64,000 nt of DNA, taken from assembly GCA_902805655.1 (NCBI GenBank), contig CADCTF010000087.1, positions 1 through 64,000 on the forward strand, read 5' to 3'. Origin of the DNA: an uncultured Acidimicrobiales bacterium. GTDB taxonomy: Bacteria; Actinomycetota; Acidimicrobiia; Acidimicrobiales; CADCTF01. Within the stretch, counting starts at the first letter, position 1. Every line of letters begins with the position of its first letter. Under the pieces are notes generated by a model. The model saw only the letters and a program-made list of their open reading frames with translations. It made no database searches and had not been told where the DNA came from. Of the stretch, positions 62,522 through 64,000 are shown one piece after another. The position numbers and the translations under genes were made by a program.

Positions 62522-63208
62522 GTGGTCCCTGCCCTGAACGAGGCCGAGTCGATCCGTGCGGTCGTCGAGGGTGCTCGCTCCGTGCTCGCCGCTCCCGTCG
62601 TCGTGGTCGATGACGGCTCCACCGATGCCACCTCCGACCTGGCGAGGGCCGCAGGCGCCACCGTCCTGCCGTTGCCCTTCAACCTGGGTGTCGGCGGCGC
62701 CATCCGCACCGGCATCCACTACGCCGTCGACCATGGCTACCGGTGCGTCGTACAGCTCGATGGCGACGGCCAGCACGAGCCCAGCGAGGCCAAGCGGTTG
62801 CTCGAGGCACTCGAGCACGAACAGGCGGACATGGTGGTCGGGTCCCGCTTCGCGGCCGGCTACGCGGTGTCCTGGCACCGCCGCGTCGCGATGCGGTGGC
62901 TCAGCTGGCTGGTGTCGCGCCGGCTCGGTACCCGGCTGACCGACACCACGAGCGGCTTTCGCGCCATGGGACCCCGCGCCCTCGATCTGTTCGCGCGCGA
63001 CTACCCGCTCGACTACCTCAGCGACACCGTCGAGGCGCTGCTCATCGCAGCCGACGCCGGCCTCCGTGTGGTGGAGGTCGACGTGGTCATGCACAACCGC
63101 CAGGGCGGTAGGCCCTCGGCGAACCGGTTGTCGAGCGCGTTCCACCTGACCCGCTTGTTGCTGGTGATCTTCCTGCACAGCCTCCGTCGCCGTTCCGGGC
63201 CGGCGTGA
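62522..63208 (+). CDS. GT2 glycosyltransferase, DPM1-like
   Basis: Likely makes a polyprenyl-phosphate sugar. The product of the GTG at 62522 is 228 residues: MVPALNEAESI, VVVVDDGSTDATSD, VQLDGDGQHEP (DxD) and TDTTSGFRAMGPRALD, with a basic C-terminus. The first beta strand (LLVV) is encoded just upstream in the same frame, but no ATG, GTG or TTG precedes it. A GAGG at 62490-62493 lies 7 nt before an ATC at 62501, which could be a rare start. The next gene, DUF2304, overlaps the stop. Confidence 0.83.
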   Translation: MVPALNEAESIRAVVEGARSVLAAPVVVVDDGSTDATSDLARAAGATVLPLPFNLGVGGAIRTGIHYAVDHGYRCVVQLDGDGQHEPSEAKRLLEALEHEQADMVVGSRFAAGYAVSWHRRVAMRWLSWLVSRRLGTRLTDTTSGFRAMGPRALDLFARDYPLDYLSDTVEALLIAADAGLRVVEVDVVMHNRQGGRPSANRLSSAFHLTRLLLVIFLHSLRRRSGPA

Positions 63209-63600
63209 TGGAGGGGCGCCTCGAGATCGTCATCGTCATGCTCACCCTCGTGAGCCTCGCCTTCATCCTCGAGCTCGTGCGGCGTCGTCAGCTCCGGGAG
63301 AAGTACGCCCTCCTCTGGCTGGCCGTGGGGGCCGTCGCCGTCGTCCTGGTGCTGGCGCGGCCGGTGCTCGACCGGCTCTCCTTGTTCCTCGGCATCACCT
63401 ACGGGCCGACGACGCTGTTCCTCTTCGCCATCCTGTTCTTGCTGGCCATCGTCGGACACCTCTCGTGGGAGGTGTCCCGCCTGGAGGGGGAGACCCGCCA
63501 CTTGGCCGAGGAGATCGCGCTGTTGAAGGCACGCCCACCGACGAACGAGCCTTCGGAAGACGACGCACCGGGCCGGCCCCACGCCGCTCCCGAGCGCTAG
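63208..63600 (+). CDS. DUF2304 membrane protein
   Basis: A 130-residue protein with three hydrophobic helices (residues about 6-23, 34-50 and 66-87) and a charged C-terminal helix. REKYALLWLAVGAVAVVLVL is the DUF2304 signature. Such proteins often follow DPM1-like GT2 genes in polysaccharide clusters, and may help in lipid-linked sugar handling. The start overlaps the GT2 stop (TGATG); a GTG one codon earlier (63205) is possible. Confidence 0.85.
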   Translation: MEGRLEIVIVMLTLVSLAFILELVRRRQLREKYALLWLAVGAVAVVLVLARPVLDRLSLFLGITYGPTTLFLFAILFLLAIVGHLSWEVSRLEGETRHLAEEIALLKARPPTNEPSEDDAPGRPHAAPER

Positions 63601-63630
63601 CGGAGCTGTCGAAGGCAACCCGGCCGGGCA

Positions 63631-64000
63631 TCACAGACGAAGGCCGACCAACCGCAAGAGCTTGCGCACCGCCCGCACGGCTGCGCTTCCGTTCAGCGCT
63701 GCGACTCGCCGGCTGAGCAGGTCGCGCTCTGTCTGGGCCTCGTGCAGCCCCCGCTCCAGCGCGTCTATGAGCCGAGCTCGCTCCTGCAGGAGGACCTCGG
63801 CGGCGTCGACTCGCTCACGCCAGCTCTGCTGGGAGGGTTCTGTGGGTTCCGGCGAGGCCATGGCGCGAGGCAGGGAGCCGCCGAGGTGAGCTGCCTTCCA
63901 GGACCACGGTGCCCGCACCACCCGGCCGACGAGCTGGCCTGAGCCGGCGCTACGGATGCCTGCGGCCAGCATGAGGCTGGCCGCCTGCGCCGCTGACAGG
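63631..64000 (-). CDS. C-terminal part of an uncertain protein, 5' end outside window
   Basis: The frame is open to the window edge and ends at TGA 63631-63633. The visible 122 residues have a small basic, Trp-containing segment (VVRAPWSWKAAHLGGSLPRA), then a polar stretch and a strong helix (RVDAAEVLLQERARLIDALE and RGLHEAQTERDLLSRRVAAL) that looks like a coiled coil, and a basic tail. Its family cannot be named. It may be the tail of a glycosyltransferase or methyltransferase of the same cluster. An ATG at 63972 could start it inside the window, but the frame before it also looks coding. Confidence 0.5.
   Translation of the reverse strand, partial: LSAAQAASLMLAAGIRSAGSGQLVGRVVRAPWSWKAAHLGGSLPRAMASPEPTEPSQQSWRERVDAAEVLLQERARLIDALERGLHEAQTERDLLSRRVAALNGSAAVRAVRKLLRLVGLRL

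Overview
The window is high-GC DNA with densely packed genes. It fits an actinomycete outside the well-studied orders, most likely class Acidimicrobiia; this is inferred from gene content, not from a marker gene. The support is a Mycobacterium-like mec-cysO-cysM-murI-rph-rdgB string, an InhA-type enoyl reductase, DUF3499, DUF5719 and DUF2510 families, a tmRNA tag ending LALAA, and a remnant of the GYWLVA-DGGIFSFGDA repeat proteins. I see no insertion sequence, prophage or CRISPR array.

Layout. (1) 1-8969: a fatty-acid synthesis locus. fabZ, a zinc-ribbon protein and an acyl-CoA synthetase lie on the minus strand. Divergent from them run fabD, a biotinyl-like domain protein, fabH, fabG, acpP, fabF, a carboxyltransferase and an InhA-like fabI. 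(2) 8986-11894: a membrane J-domain protein, a Pro/Val repeat protein, clpP, a STAS regulator and tRNA-Leu(UAG). (3) 11948-14757: queD, queC and queE for the 7-deazaguanine precursor, with a ketopantoate-reductase-like gene on the opposite strand between queC and queE. (4) 14778-20724: a nine-gene minus-strand operon for cysteine synthesis by the CysO sulfur-carrier route, glutamate racemase, RNase PH and nucleotide clean-up. (5) 20753-25961: smpB and its partner tmRNA, a broken repeat-protein remnant, a CD225 gene split by an amber codon, small membrane proteins and a GGDEF-EAL protein. (6) 26076-31645: ftsX, ftsE, prfB and secA. (7) 31684-43179: membrane proteins of the PTPS-related/YfhO kind, a NarL-type regulator, comF, a CPBP protease and the sugar-nucleotide group SIS isomerase, Trm112-like and phosphomannomutase, then DUF3499. 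(8) 43282-52349: ftsH, then a convergent operon of a giant GT2-membrane protein, DUF5719 and a thioredoxin-like protein, then an MFS exporter. (9) 52360-64000: a cell-surface glycan cluster with a GDP-deoxyhexose reductase, six GT4 and two GT2 glycosyltransferases, a methyltransferase and DUF2304.

How the parts fit. The FAS genes form one tightly coupled transcription unit, with overlapping start and stop codons, that could carry malonyl supply through chain elongation. The phosphomannomutase and isomerase could feed GDP-mannose to the glycan cluster, whose first gene resembles GDP-4-keto-6-deoxymannose reductase. Many transcription-unit heads lack a ribosome binding site and instead have a TANNNT hexamer 6-10 nt before the start codon, which suggests widespread leaderless transcription.

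The observations I rate highest are the biotinyl-like domain without its lysine inside the FAS operon, the recurrent leaderless-promoter layout, the tmRNA and its deduced tag, the amber codon at a conserved Trp of the CD225 gene, and a CPBP protease whose DUF2510-like N-terminus has no canonical start codon.
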